DNA from: DATMTS01 sp035564555
GTDB taxonomy: Bacteria; Actinomycetota; Actinomycetes; Actinomycetales; Microbacteriaceae
Assembly (NCBI GenBank): GCA_035564555.1
Contig: DATMTS010000026.1
Span: 1 to 15,805, forward strand
Direction of reading: 5' to 3'
DNA length: 15,805 nucleotides
Position numbers and translations under genes: made by a program. A model generated the notes under the pieces. That model did no database searches, was not told where the DNA came from, and saw only the letters and a program-made list of their open reading frames with translations. Below, piece by piece: positions 1 to 6,364 of the stretch (position 1 is its first letter; each line of letters starts with the position of its first letter).

Positions 1-27
1 GCGGCGGGTGTGGGGGACACCCGCCGC
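1..27. terminator. GC-rich hairpin, probable terminator downstream of the ParB gene
   Basis: Positions 1-11 (GCGGCGGGTGT) and 17-27 (ACACCCGCCGC) are perfect inverted repeats around a five-base G loop. They lie 10 bp past the leftward ParB stop codon at 38-40. A strong stem right after a stop codon fits a transcription terminator. Any T-tract on the leftward side would lie outside the window and cannot be checked. Confidence 0.7.
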
Positions 28-37
28 TCATCATTCC

Positions 38-1435
38 CTACTCGTCGAGGTCGTTGTCGTCCTCTTCGTCGGCCAGGGGAGCACTGCTCGTCCCGGCGTT
101 GTCGATGACGATCTGCTCGACTTCCGACAGAGAGTATCCCCAGGTGGCGAGCTGGGCCAGGTAATCGGCCTTCGTCGCCTCGGGGTAGCGCCAGGTGCTC
201 TTGCTGGTGGCGGATTCGATGCCGCCGAGCACCACGGCGAGGCTGACGTGCTGTGCCTTGGTGGGGGACTGCTCGACGTGCGCGGCGAGCTTGTCGTCGT
301 AGTAGCTGCCTCGCTCGATGCCGAGCAGCTGGTGGGCCAACTCGTTGCCGTTGGCCGCTGCGCTACCCACGTCGCGGCGGTGGATGGTGAGTCCCAGCGC
401 GATCACCTTCGCCGCATCCTTCGGCAGCGTCTTGCGGGTCAGGAACTCGGCCAGCCATTCGCGCCGCACCGTTTCCGCTGATGCCCACGCCTTGTTGTTG
501 GCGATCAGCGTGCGCCGTTCGGCTTTCTGCTCGTCCGTCATCGGGCCGCTGTTCGAGGCCTGGCCGCTGGCTTTGGTGAAGCCTGCGGCCTTCGGGTCGC
601 TGAGGAAGTAGCTGATGTTCGGCTCGCCGTCGAAGTAGACGCGGACGAACACGGCACGCCCTTCGGCGTTCTCGATGTGCTCCGGGGTGACCCGCTCGCC
701 TTCGGCGGTGGTCAGCTCGCGGATGCTGATGTAGTCGGTGTCGTAGTAGCCGCGGTCACGGTCGAGGATTTCGTAGCCGCGGCCGCGCAGCTCGTCCTCG
801 GTCTGTGCCTTCACCTGCGCCCGGGCGCGGTCGTCGCGGGCGCGCTGGGCCGCGTGGGTGAACTGGGCCGGGTCGTTGATCGCGATTTCGATCAGGTCGG
901 CGCGGGTGGCGTCATCGTCCTCGAACTCGATCAGCGTTGCGGCCTGGTCGAGGGTCAGCTGGTGCTCCTGGATCGCAGAGGCGGCGACGGCGTTCTCCGC
1001 GACGGCCAGGCCGCTCTTGACCACGGCCTGCTTGGTGCCGGTGCGCTTGGCGATCGCGGTAACGCTGAGTCCTTCGAATGCGAGCTGCTGGAACGCTGCG
1101 GCTCGGTCGCCGTCGGTGAGGGCTTCGCGCTGGTCGTTCTCGACCATCTGCTGCACGATGCGCTCCACGGTGGCCTCGTCCGCCTCGACGATGTAGGCGG
1201 GAATGCTGCTCAGTCCGGCCTCGCGGGCTGCGAGGGTGCGTCGCTGGCCTGCCCGGACCAGAACGTTGCCCTGGCCGTCGCGTCGCGCGAGAACGGGCGT
1301 CAGAACGCCGTTCTCGCGGACGCTGGCGATGAATTCCTTGGTCAGTGGGGCGCTGGGGCGCACGTTGGCCTCGATTATGATCGCGTTCGGGTCGATGTGC
1401 TCGACGGTTCCCTGGCTTGCGGTAGTGATGTTCAC
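38..1435 (-). CDS. ParB-family partition/nucleoid-occlusion-like protein, 465 aa
   Basis: This is a ParB/Spo0J-like protein, probably for plasmid segregation or regulation. The N-terminal ParB domain spans about residues 12-110. It contains GQRRT at 63-67, matching the GERR CTP-binding motif with Glu replaced by Gln, and ENDQRE at 99-104, matching the ENxQR motif. A helix-turn-helix follows at about 122-145 (LSVTAIAKRTGTKQAV). The remaining ~300 residues are charged, and the C-terminus is very acidic (DEEDDNDLDE). The start is GTG at 1435, preceded by GGGAGAGAGAA as ribosome-binding site. A TATCGAT sequence at about 1483-1489 on the same strand is a weak -10 candidate. No canonical ParA lies beside it. 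The only ParA-like gene is about 5.4 kb away in a transfer operon, so this could be a stand-alone ParB-like plasmid protein. Confidence 0.88.
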   Translation of the reverse strand: MNITTASQGTVEHIDPNAIIIEANVRPSAPLTKEFIASVRENGVLTPVLARRDGQGNVLVRAGQRRTLAAREAGLSSIPAYIVEADEATVERIVQQMVENDQREALTDGDRAAAFQQLAFEGLSVTAIAKRTGTKQAVVKSGLAVAENAVAASAIQEHQLTLDQAATLIEFEDDDATRADLIEIAINDPAQFTHAAQRARDDRARAQVKAQTEDELRGRGYEILDRDRGYYDTDYISIRELTTAEGERVTPEHIENAEGRAVFVRVYFDGEPNISYFLSDPKAAGFTKASGQASNSGPMTDEQKAERRTLIANNKAWASAETVRREWLAEFLTRKTLPKDAAKVIALGLTIHRRDVGSAAANGNELAHQLLGIERGSYYDDKLAAHVEQSPTKAQHVSLAVVLGGIESATSKSTWRYPEATKADYLAQLATWGYSLSEVEQIVIDNAGTSSAPLADEEDDNDLDE

Positions 1436-1706
1436 GGTTCTCTCTCCCGATCAACTGATTTTTTTGCCTGTCTGGCGAGAGAAATCGATAGAGAGCGGGA
1501 GCGCCGCAGTGCCGGGTCGTGGAATACCGGAGCGCAGCGAGGATATGCCGCGAAAGCCCGGCACGTAGGCGCGGAGCGAACTACGATGAACGGCCAGACA
1601 GACGAAAAAGCGCAGTAAAAACAGTGCCGCGCAGCGGCTCCGATCAGAGCTCTTGGGAGCGGATGCAGGGACTCGATTCGCTCAGTCGCTCTCTACGATG
1701 TAGGAC
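1436..1706. other. Non-coding region with nested inverted repeats between divergent genes
   Basis: This 271 bp stretch separates the leftward ParB gene from the rightward gene at 1707. It holds the ParB ribosome-binding site and probably promoters for both genes. It is rich in dyads: a long imperfect pair (1460-1476 / 1593-1609), a perfect 8 bp pair nested inside it (1509-1516 / 1557-1564), a 5 bp pair at 1564-1568 / 1581-1585, a hairpin GCCGC-GCA-GCGGC at 1626-1638, and the palindrome AGAGCTCT at 1646-1653. GGAGCG occurs four times (1498, 1529, 1573, 1656) without regular spacing. It could be a partition site, an origin or a transfer origin. The sequence alone does not decide between these. 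Confidence 0.6.
1460..1609. repeat. Imperfect 17 bp inverted repeat with a nested 8 bp inverted repeat
   Basis: The left arm at 1460-1476 (TTTTTTGCCTGTCTGGC) matches the reverse complement of 1593-1609 (GCCAGACAGACGAAAAA) at 15 of 17 positions. The T-rich or A-rich ends lie outermost. The arms are 116 bp apart. Inside, GTGCCGGG (1509-1516) pairs perfectly with CCCGGCAC (1557-1564). Confidence 0.6.
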
Positions 1707-2378
1707 ATGGCGAAAAGGCGGGGGTCGGCGTCGAGGCCGTGGACCGATGGAGACTCGGCGATGTGGCACACCATCGCCGCCGTAGACGCGATTTCGCGTC
1801 GCGAGGTGCCGAGCTTGCGCGCACCAACGGTGTTCGCTCTGTGGCCGGGGGAAGTTTCGTTCGCTAGCGCGTCGGTTGTCGTCGAGTCGATGCGCGCAGC
1901 GGGCGATGGCTCGTACGTGCGCTCGAGCACGGTCGCCTTTGGCACTGGGGGAGTAGGGCTCGCTATGTTGGCCGGTTCACTTGCTGGCAGTGCCATCGGC
2001 AACGCCAACCGGCGCGCTCAGGCCGCCGCGGCTGCTCAGGTGACCTGGCGGCACCAGTTGACCGGGGCTATCACTGTCACGAACATGGGCTTCTACCTGC
2101 AGGATCACACGGGCCTGTTCCGGTGGGACTGGGACTCGGTCGACCTGATGCAGGTGGCTGCTTTCAACGTCGTCGTGATGCAAGGCAGAAGCGAGGACGG
2201 CCCGATTACTTGGCGTCTCACCACGCACTGGGCGGAGCTGGTCTTCGTGCTGTGGGCCCTGAATCGGCATCCCCAGCATCCCCAGTTGGCCAGCTGGGGA
2301 TGGGTGCCGGCGAATTGGGTGGAATGGGCCGCAAATCAAGGACACCCGACGCCCATCACCGGACAGATCACAAGCTAG
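1707..2378 (+). CDS. Hypothetical protein, 223 aa, Trp-rich C-terminal half
   Basis: I do not recognise this protein. It starts at ATG 1707 with GTAGGA just upstream. The N-terminal ~75 residues are soluble-looking. A Gly/Ala-rich hydrophobic stretch at about 79-98 (GTGGVGLAMLAGSLAGSAIG) could be a membrane segment or a glycine-rich helix. The second half has many tryptophans (20, 114, 140, 142, 169, 175, 183, 197, 199, 204, 207) and a run, ITVTNMGFYLQ...LFRWDWDSVDLM, that loosely recalls PH-like or DUF folds in which a residue strip reads like a small beta barrel. That is a weak impression. It converges with the replication gene, the two stop codons lying 13 bp apart. It stands alone between two leftward genes and may be cargo or an accessory gene. 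Confidence 0.72.
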   Translation: MAKRRGSASRPWTDGDSAMWHTIAAVDAISRREVPSLRAPTVFALWPGEVSFASASVVVESMRAAGDGSYVRSSTVAFGTGGVGLAMLAGSLAGSAIGNANRRAQAAAAAQVTWRHQLTGAITVTNMGFYLQDHTGLFRWDWDSVDLMQVAAFNVVVMQGRSEDGPITWRLTTHWAELVFVLWALNRHPQHPQLASWGWVPANWVEWAANQGHPTPITGQITS

Positions 2379-2391
2379 AGCGCTTCGAACG

Positions 2392-4341
2392 TTATGCGGC
2401 GTCTCCGAGATATTGCCAGCGGCTCTCGGGATTGAGCACACCAGCGTCGACGAGTTCTCGTGCGCTTCGGTGATCGGCTCGGCGGTCGGCGGATCGTGGG
2501 TAGCGGGGCCAGATTCGTTCGCCTGGCGCGTCGGCCTCGAATAGCGGTCGGCTCGATGCATTTCTGCGTCGTGGACGCATCCTGGGGGAGGCGTTCATGG
2601 TGGTGAGCTCGGCTTGCCACCATGCCCATACTTCGCGCTCCGCTCCATATCGTTCGGCTCGATCGAGAAGGGTTCCGGCGACGCCGAGCGTGCGCGCTGC
2701 TTGGTCTCGGAGATCTCGCTTGGCTCGGGCCCATCCTTCTCGATGCTTGACGATGAGGCGGTGACGGCGCAGGCGGCTGAGGATCCTCGTGGCGTGTCGG
2801 GTGCCGGTGCCGAGGAGTCGCGCAGCGGTTTCCACGGTGAGTGCGGGGTGCTGGCGGAGGGTGGCGTAGAGCTTCCCGGCGAGGTGACCGAGGCCGGCGC
2901 GGGTGAAGAGGTCGTGGCGGCTGTCTGTTAGTTCGTCCTCGAGCTGGGCTACTTGGACGGCGCGAGCGTTGAAGAGGTCGGTCGGGGGGCGGGGGTTATC
3001 TAGAGGTTGTGACCGGACTGTGTCAGAGGTTGTGGAAAGTGTGAGGGTCAAGCGCCATTCGGCGGCGTTGCCGCCGTCGGTGGTCGTGACCTTCTGCACG
3101 TATCCGCCGCGAGCGAGCCGCTGGAGGGCGTCTGCGGCCGTGGTGCGGCCGAGCCCGACCATCAGGGCGAGGTCACGGATCGAGGCCGCTACGACCCGTT
3201 TGCCGGTCTGCAGGGTGAGATAGGCCAGGGCGGTCAGGATGGAGCGCTCGGAGAACGCAGCTTCCGTCCGTCCCCATCGACCGGGTGCGACACGGAAGCG
3301 CGTCAGGAGGTCGTCGACGTCGCGCACGATGGCGTCGAGGTCTGTCAGGTCGCGCGGCTCGCGGGCGGCCGGGAGCGGCCGTTGTACGGCCGCATACTGC
3401 TGGGCCTTGGCCCACTGCCGTTCGAGTCGTTCCCTCGCCTCTGCGGCGGAACGGCGGCGTCGGGTGCCGCGGCCGGTGTTCTTGGTGCGGTAGTGCTCCA
3501 TACCGGGAGCGGTCTTCGCGGCGTGCTCGACGTCCGCGAGGGACCATCCGGCGCTCGCTGCGGCGAGCAGGCACATGAACCCTGTCCAGGACGGGTTGCT
3601 GCCTCCGTCGATCGTGGCCATGTGCGCGGCGCCGGCGGCGGTGAGCTGCCGGTGGGAGCGGTGCGAGCGGTCGACGGGGCCGGATGGGGCGCTCTCAGCG
3701 GCTCTCAGAGCGGGTTTCCGCTCGTCGAGCAGCCCTGCGAGGGCGATCAGTTCGTCAGGAACGATCCTGCTGGCCGTGAGCGCGTCGAGGGTGCCGCGGA
3801 TGATGCTCGAGGCGGAGCCGTCGCGGTGGGGCGAGAGCGGCGGCCGCGCGGCGCCCTCGCGTACGTTCAGGAGCATCCCGTGGTCGAGGGTGCGGTAGTT
3901 GGCGCGGGCGGCGCGGGCGAGCGAGGCCACGACGTCGGCCGGGGCTCCGCCCGGGACGGCGATCCAGATGTGGCGGCCGCCGGTGCCGGAGGACTGGCAG
4001 AGGACGTAGGCGATCGCGAGCTCGTCAAGAATGGCGGCGAGAGCGTCGGCTTCATCGACGGCGCGCTCCATGAGTTCGGGGTCGACGCCATGCTTGTCCT
4101 TCCCGTCGAAGTCGAAGCAGAGCAGCCGGAACAGGCCGGCGTCGTCGGCCAGGCGGATGCACCACGGCGTTGTAGGTGCGGTCGGGCCGACGCGGTGGAA
4201 GCTGGGGTAGCTGTTCTCGTCGAGACGGCCATAGGCGTCTCGCTTCATCACACGCACACGATCGCGGGGGCTGATTCGCCGGGTCAGCTCCCAGGCGTCA
4301 GCGACGTCGGCGGACACGCTCGGGAGCGTGTCCCCGTGCAA
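2392..4341 (-). CDS. Primase-like plasmid replication protein with winged-helix domains, 649 aa
   Basis: This is probably the replication initiator/primase of the element. The N-terminal ~200 residues resemble an archaeo-eukaryotic primase-type catalytic domain. DFDGKD at 77-82 supplies two metal-binding aspartates (D77, D79). SGTGGRHIWI at 118-127 has the conserved SxxxGxH pattern (H124). SPHRDGS at 170-176 fits a third motif. A winged helix follows at about 362-420 (IRDLALMVGLGRTTAADALQ), with a second at about 486-535 (ETAARLLGTGTRHATRILSR). The C-terminus is basic. The open frame begins at TTG 4341 with no clear Shine-Dalgarno sequence, and no ATG or GTG lies further upstream before a stop. 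GTG 4317 is an equally plausible start. The gene follows the structured region 4342-4535. Catalytic activity is inferred from motifs only. It could act in replication of an integrative element rather than a free plasmid. Confidence 0.82.
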   Translation of the reverse strand: MHGDTLPSVSADVADAWELTRRISPRDRVRVMKRDAYGRLDENSYPSFHRVGPTAPTTPWCIRLADDAGLFRLLCFDFDGKDKHGVDPELMERAVDEADALAAILDELAIAYVLCQSSGTGGRHIWIAVPGGAPADVVASLARAARANYRTLDHGMLLNVREGAARPPLSPHRDGSASSIIRGTLDALTASRIVPDELIALAGLLDERKPALRAAESAPSGPVDRSHRSHRQLTAAGAAHMATIDGGSNPSWTGFMCLLAAASAGWSLADVEHAAKTAPGMEHYRTKNTGRGTRRRRSAAEARERLERQWAKAQQYAAVQRPLPAAREPRDLTDLDAIVRDVDDLLTRFRVAPGRWGRTEAAFSERSILTALAYLTLQTGKRVVAASIRDLALMVGLGRTTAADALQRLARGGYVQKVTTTDGGNAAEWRLTLTLSTTSDTVRSQPLDNPRPPTDLFNARAVQVAQLEDELTDSRHDLFTRAGLGHLAGKLYATLRQHPALTVETAARLLGTGTRHATRILSRLRRHRLIVKHREGWARAKRDLRDQAARTLGVAGTLLDRAERYGAEREVWAWWQAELTTMNASPRMRPRRRNASSRPLFEADAPGERIWPRYPRSADRRADHRSARELVDAGVLNPESRWQYLGDAA

Positions 4342-4386
4342 AACGTCGTATTTGCCACTATCCGGGGCTATGATGGGGTCACCTTT

Positions 4387-4401
4387 CGGAATCAGATTCT
4401 G
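4387..4401. repeat. Short palindrome, possible operator upstream of the replication gene
   Basis: GAATC-A-GATTC at 4389-4399 is a perfect 11 bp dyad. Its flanks (C4387/G4401) extend the symmetry with one imperfect step. It lies about 50 bp upstream of the replication gene start and just downstream of the TATGAT candidate on the other strand. It could be a regulator-binding site or a small hairpin in the transcript. Confidence 0.4.
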
Positions 4402-4499
4402 GATGGCGCACCGAAGCCCCCGGCTGGTAACCGGGATTTCGGTGGAATTAGCTCGAACCTCGGGGCCTGCCAGCTATGAGGGTTTGAGCTACGAATCTT

Positions 4500-4533
4500 G
4501 GAGGGCCCGTCGCGGAAGCGGCGGGCTCCTTTC
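4500..4533 (+). terminator. Hairpin terminator, rightward by its T-tract, possibly bidirectional
   Basis: GGAG (4500-4503) and CCCGTCGC (4506-4513) pair with GCGGCGGG (4518-4525) and CTCC (4526-4529). The loop is GGAA, with a GG bulge and one T-G wobble, giving 12 pairs. TTTCGTTT follows on the plus strand, so it best fits as the end of a rightward transcript. It also sits six bases past the stop of the leftward gene at 4536, so it may stop the leftward operon too, although no T-tract follows on that side. Confidence 0.65.
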
Positions 4534-4535
4534 GT

Positions 4536-4787
4536 TTAAGCGGCTGTCGTGGTTGTGACCTCCGTGCCGTCGAGTGTGGGGGAGAGCACGGGCAGTCCGC
4601 CGCGCTCGGCTTCGAGCTGGCTTACTAGCCGCTCGAGGTAGAGGGAGAGCGAGAGGGAGCCGGAGGCCATGCCTGCGTCTCGTAGCCTCTGCTCGGTGGA
4701 CTCTTCGAGCCTGACCTTCAGTTCAACAACTTTCACGCCTTTAGGGCGGCGGTTACGTTTGATACCCGCGTTGCTTCCCATCGTCAT
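4536..4787 (-). CDS. Small ribbon-helix-helix-like DNA-binding protein, 83 aa
   Basis: This is a small basic protein with the layout of a ribbon-helix-helix regulator: a basic N-terminus (IKRNRRPKG), a short beta-strand-like segment VKVVELKVRL, then helices EESTEQRLRDAG and SLSLYLERLVSQLEAERGG, and a disordered Thr-rich tail. The strand VVELKVRLEEST corresponds to the DNA-contacting strand in such proteins. The frame is open to 4937, but the upstream part overlaps the zinc-ribbon gene in another frame. I chose ATG 4787 because AATACT lies six bases before it and there is no Shine-Dalgarno sequence, suggesting a leaderless transcript. ATG 4781 is an alternative. It is the last gene of the leftward transfer cluster and may control copy number or transfer. 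In this family, repression of the gene's own promoter is common. Confidence 0.68.
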   Translation of the reverse strand: MTMGSNAGIKRNRRPKGVKVVELKVRLEESTEQRLRDAGMASGSLSLSLYLERLVSQLEAERGGLPVLSPTLDGTEVTTTTAA

Positions 4788-4821
4788 GTTGCGAGTATTT
4801 CGGGTTAACAGGCCCGTTAAC
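4788..4821 (-). promoter_or_regulatory. Probable leaderless promoter with paired GTTAAC operator sites
   Basis: On the minus strand, AATACT ends six bases before ATG 4787, placing the predicted transcription start at the A of ATG. TTAACG, 15 bp further upstream, is a weak -35. Two identical palindromes GTTAAC (4804-4809 and 4816-4821) lie 12 bp apart and overlap the -35 region. This fits an operator for a ribbon-helix-helix repressor such as the adjacent gene. Binding is inference. Confidence 0.45.
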
Positions 4822-4846
4822 GGAAGGGCGCGCCGCGTGTCGCACA

Positions 4847-5290
4847 TCATCGCGTGGTCCTTCCGCGTGCGACCGCGCTGAGCGAGGCGGGCGCCGCTTC
4901 GACGTCGTGAGGAGACTTGATGCCACAGAGGGTGCAATAGTTGTTCCGGAGGGACTGCGGTTTGCCGCAGTGCCGGCAGGGGGAGTCTCCGATGATGCGC
5001 ACTGCGCTGTCGAGAAGCTCGTCGACTGTGCCGTCTGGGTTGAGGATCTGCACGAAGGCGTCGGGGTGGATGCCGAGCTGGTAGGTGCCGTCGACGTCGA
5101 CGACGCTCAGCCTCACCGGGCGGCCGACCTGGCGGCCGATCGCCGCGCAGCGGGCGATGATGCCGGCGCGGAGCCGTGCGGTGTCAACTGCGATCAGCGG
5201 ACGGGAGGTTCCGCTGATCGTAAGTTCGCCGGATGCGTCGGCGCGCACGATTGCGCTCAGACGGGGTTGGGCGGGGATGAAGGTCGGCAT
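4847..5290 (-). CDS. Zinc-ribbon protein with a domain shared with the ParA-like protein, 147 aa
   Basis: The C-terminal half carries CRHCG (C105, C108) and CTLCG (C119, C122), a CxxC-x10-CxxC zinc ribbon. Residues about 11-90 (LSAIVRADASGELTISGT, then GRPVRLSVVD, DGTYQLGIHPD and PDGTVDEL) closely resemble the N-terminus of the ParA-like protein encoded at 6871-8229, including the AIV..DA.G.L.I.GT, GRPV.L...D and PDGTV blocks. The start at ATG 5290 shares one base with the stop of the upstream hydrolase gene (TGATG), which implies translational coupling. The longer open frame to 5449 lies inside the hydrolase gene and is rejected. Function is unknown. The shared domain suggests that it acts on the same partner as the ATPase, perhaps at the transfer apparatus. 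Confidence 0.8.
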   Translation of the reverse strand: MPTFIPAQPRLSAIVRADASGELTISGTSRPLIAVDTARLRAGIIARCAAIGRQVGRPVRLSVVDVDGTYQLGIHPDAFVQILNPDGTVDELLDSAVRIIGDSPCRHCGKPQSLRNNYCTLCGIKSPHDVEAAPASLSAVARGRTTR

Positions 5291-6360
5291 CAGTAGTTCC
5301 TGTGGCAGGTGTCGTTGCAGAGGGTCATGCCGAAGAGTTCGTAGAACTTCTCGGGGTCGACCCAGCCGGGCACGGCGGGGTCGACGGGGAGCGTTGCTAC
5401 TTGCGGGTTGATGTTGCCGACGACGTTGATGCGGAGGTCGAGGTGGCATCCGGTGGCCGGTGCCTCGTCACCCACGAGGGAGATCTTCTCGCCGGTCTGC
5501 ACGGTGTCTCCGACCTTCACGAGTCGGTCGGATTGGTGGCTGTGCAGGTAGGAGATCGTGTAGCCGTCGGGGCTCTTGATCGAGAGGTAGAGCCGGTCGG
5601 AGAGAACAACGGTGCCGGGCTGGATGGCGTAGATGGGCTTGCCACACGGGTTCGGCCAGTTCTGGAGGTCGTCGGCGGGGTGGTAGCTGCTTGCTCCTTC
5701 TGTGGGCGCGCTGCGCGGGCCGAACTTGTCGGTCATGTTGAACGGCGTATCGAGCGGCATTGCTAGGGCGCCGCTGCCGCATCCGGTGGATGGGGACGCG
5801 GTGACGCCGCTGAGGGCGGCGGTGACCTGTCCGGCCGCGTCCCAGTATTTGGCGTAGTAGTACGGGTCGGCGTTGACCTGCACTTTGTGGGCGGCGAGCG
5901 TGGGCTCGAGCGTCTCCCAGTTGGGGACGTTCTTCAAGCGCTCGAAGAAGAGGGTCGCGGACTTGAAGGGGTCCATCCGGTCTGCGAGGCTGCCCCAGCT
6001 GTCGCGCTGCTGGAACAGGCCGCGGGAGTCGGGCCCGGCCTGGTCACCGTAGTTGAGCACTCGCAGGCCGGATTCGCCCATCGCGGTCATGACACCGATC
6101 TGCTGGGCTTGGGTGCTGAGCCCGAGTGCTTCGGCGGCGTTCATGATGTAGGCGGCGTTCACGAGCTGGTCGTGGCCGTAGCCGGCGACCGGGGCGGTCG
6201 GGACGGTGTTCTCGTCGACCTTGACGCCGGCGCCGGCCGGGCCGCACGCGGCTGCGGCGGCGTTGCTGCCGCCGAGGAGCAGGATGAAGCCGAACAGGAG
6301 TCCGACGAAGAGGACGGGGACGAGCAGTAACGCGAGCACCCCCTTGCCGCCTTGCTGCAT
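5290..6360 (-). CDS. Conjugation cell-wall hydrolase: lysozyme-like domain plus M23 peptidase domain, 356 aa
   Basis: This is a membrane-anchored wall hydrolase that would open peptidoglycan for the transfer channel. A membrane segment at about 7-30 is followed by a lysozyme/transglycosylase-like domain (about 60-185) with the probable catalytic Glu96 in TAMGESGLR and the typical GLFQQR (115-120). An M23-type domain follows at about 200-345: GPRSAP, then H227 and D231 in YHPADD, YLHSH at 271-275, and CHLDLRI at 305-311. The usual HxH motif reads H306-L-D308, so a zinc-ligand position normally held by His is Asp. GGAGG lies 9 bases upstream of ATG 6360. The gene follows the lipoprotein gene by 4 bp and overlaps the zinc-ribbon gene by one base. 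Two-domain hydrolases of this kind are common in Gram-positive conjugation clusters. Confidence 0.88.
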   Translation of the reverse strand: MQQGGKGVLALLLVPVLFVGLLFGFILLLGGSNAAAAACGPAGAGVKVDENTVPTAPVAGYGHDQLVNAAYIMNAAEALGLSTQAQQIGVMTAMGESGLRVLNYGDQAGPDSRGLFQQRDSWGSLADRMDPFKSATLFFERLKNVPNWETLEPTLAAHKVQVNADPYYYAKYWDAAGQVTAALSGVTASPSTGCGSGALAMPLDTPFNMTDKFGPRSAPTEGASSYHPADDLQNWPNPCGKPIYAIQPGTVVLSDRLYLSIKSPDGYTISYLHSHQSDRLVKVGDTVQTGEKISLVGDEAPATGCHLDLRINVVGNINPQVATLPVDPAVPGWVDPEKFYELFGMTLCNDTCHRNY

Positions 6361-6364
6361 GTGT

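Larger units (their letters stand above)
4381..4535 (+). ncRNA. Candidate structured non-coding RNA beside the replication gene
   Basis: No coding frame is convincing here, but the plus strand can form successive stem-loops. Stem A pairs CACCGAA (4409-4415) with TTCGGTG (4438-4444), plus an inner CCCGG/CCGGG (4419-4423 / 4431-4435). Stem B pairs TAGCTCGAACC (4449-4459) with GGTTTGAGCTA (4481-4491), 11 bp with one G-U. Stem C is the terminator-like hairpin at 4500-4529 followed by TTTCGTTT. The non-Watson-Crick pairs (4455/4485, 4510/4521, and the stem A extension 4416/4437) are G-U only in a plus-strand RNA and would be A-C mismatches in the other strand. TATGAT at 4369-4374 is a -10 candidate, but no good -35 is seen. 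It may be an antisense RNA to a replication-gene leader. The 5' end is a guess. Confidence 0.5.

Noticed and set aside
677..1618. Long rightward open frame opposite ParB
   Set aside because: Antisense shadow. The leftward frame carries clear ParB motifs, and this one is low-complexity Gly/Val/Leu text.
1498..1661. GGAGCG repeated four times, as possible iterons
   Set aside because: Irregular spacing (31, 44, 83 bp) and a short common motif in GC-rich DNA.
3382..4479. Long rightward open frame (365 codons) opposite the replication gene
   Set aside because: It is the antisense shadow of the motif-bearing leftward replication gene. Its Gly/Val/Arg-rich translation has no recognisable domain and no ribosome-binding site.
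4405..4495. Possible tRNA in the structured block (GGTTCGA-like text)
   Set aside because: Stems do not fit an acceptor/D/anticodon/T-arm layout, and no CCA-proximal acceptor stem pairs.
4788..4937. Upstream extension of the ribbon-helix-helix gene
   Set aside because: It overlaps the zinc-ribbon gene in another frame and would read through the promoter and operator candidates.
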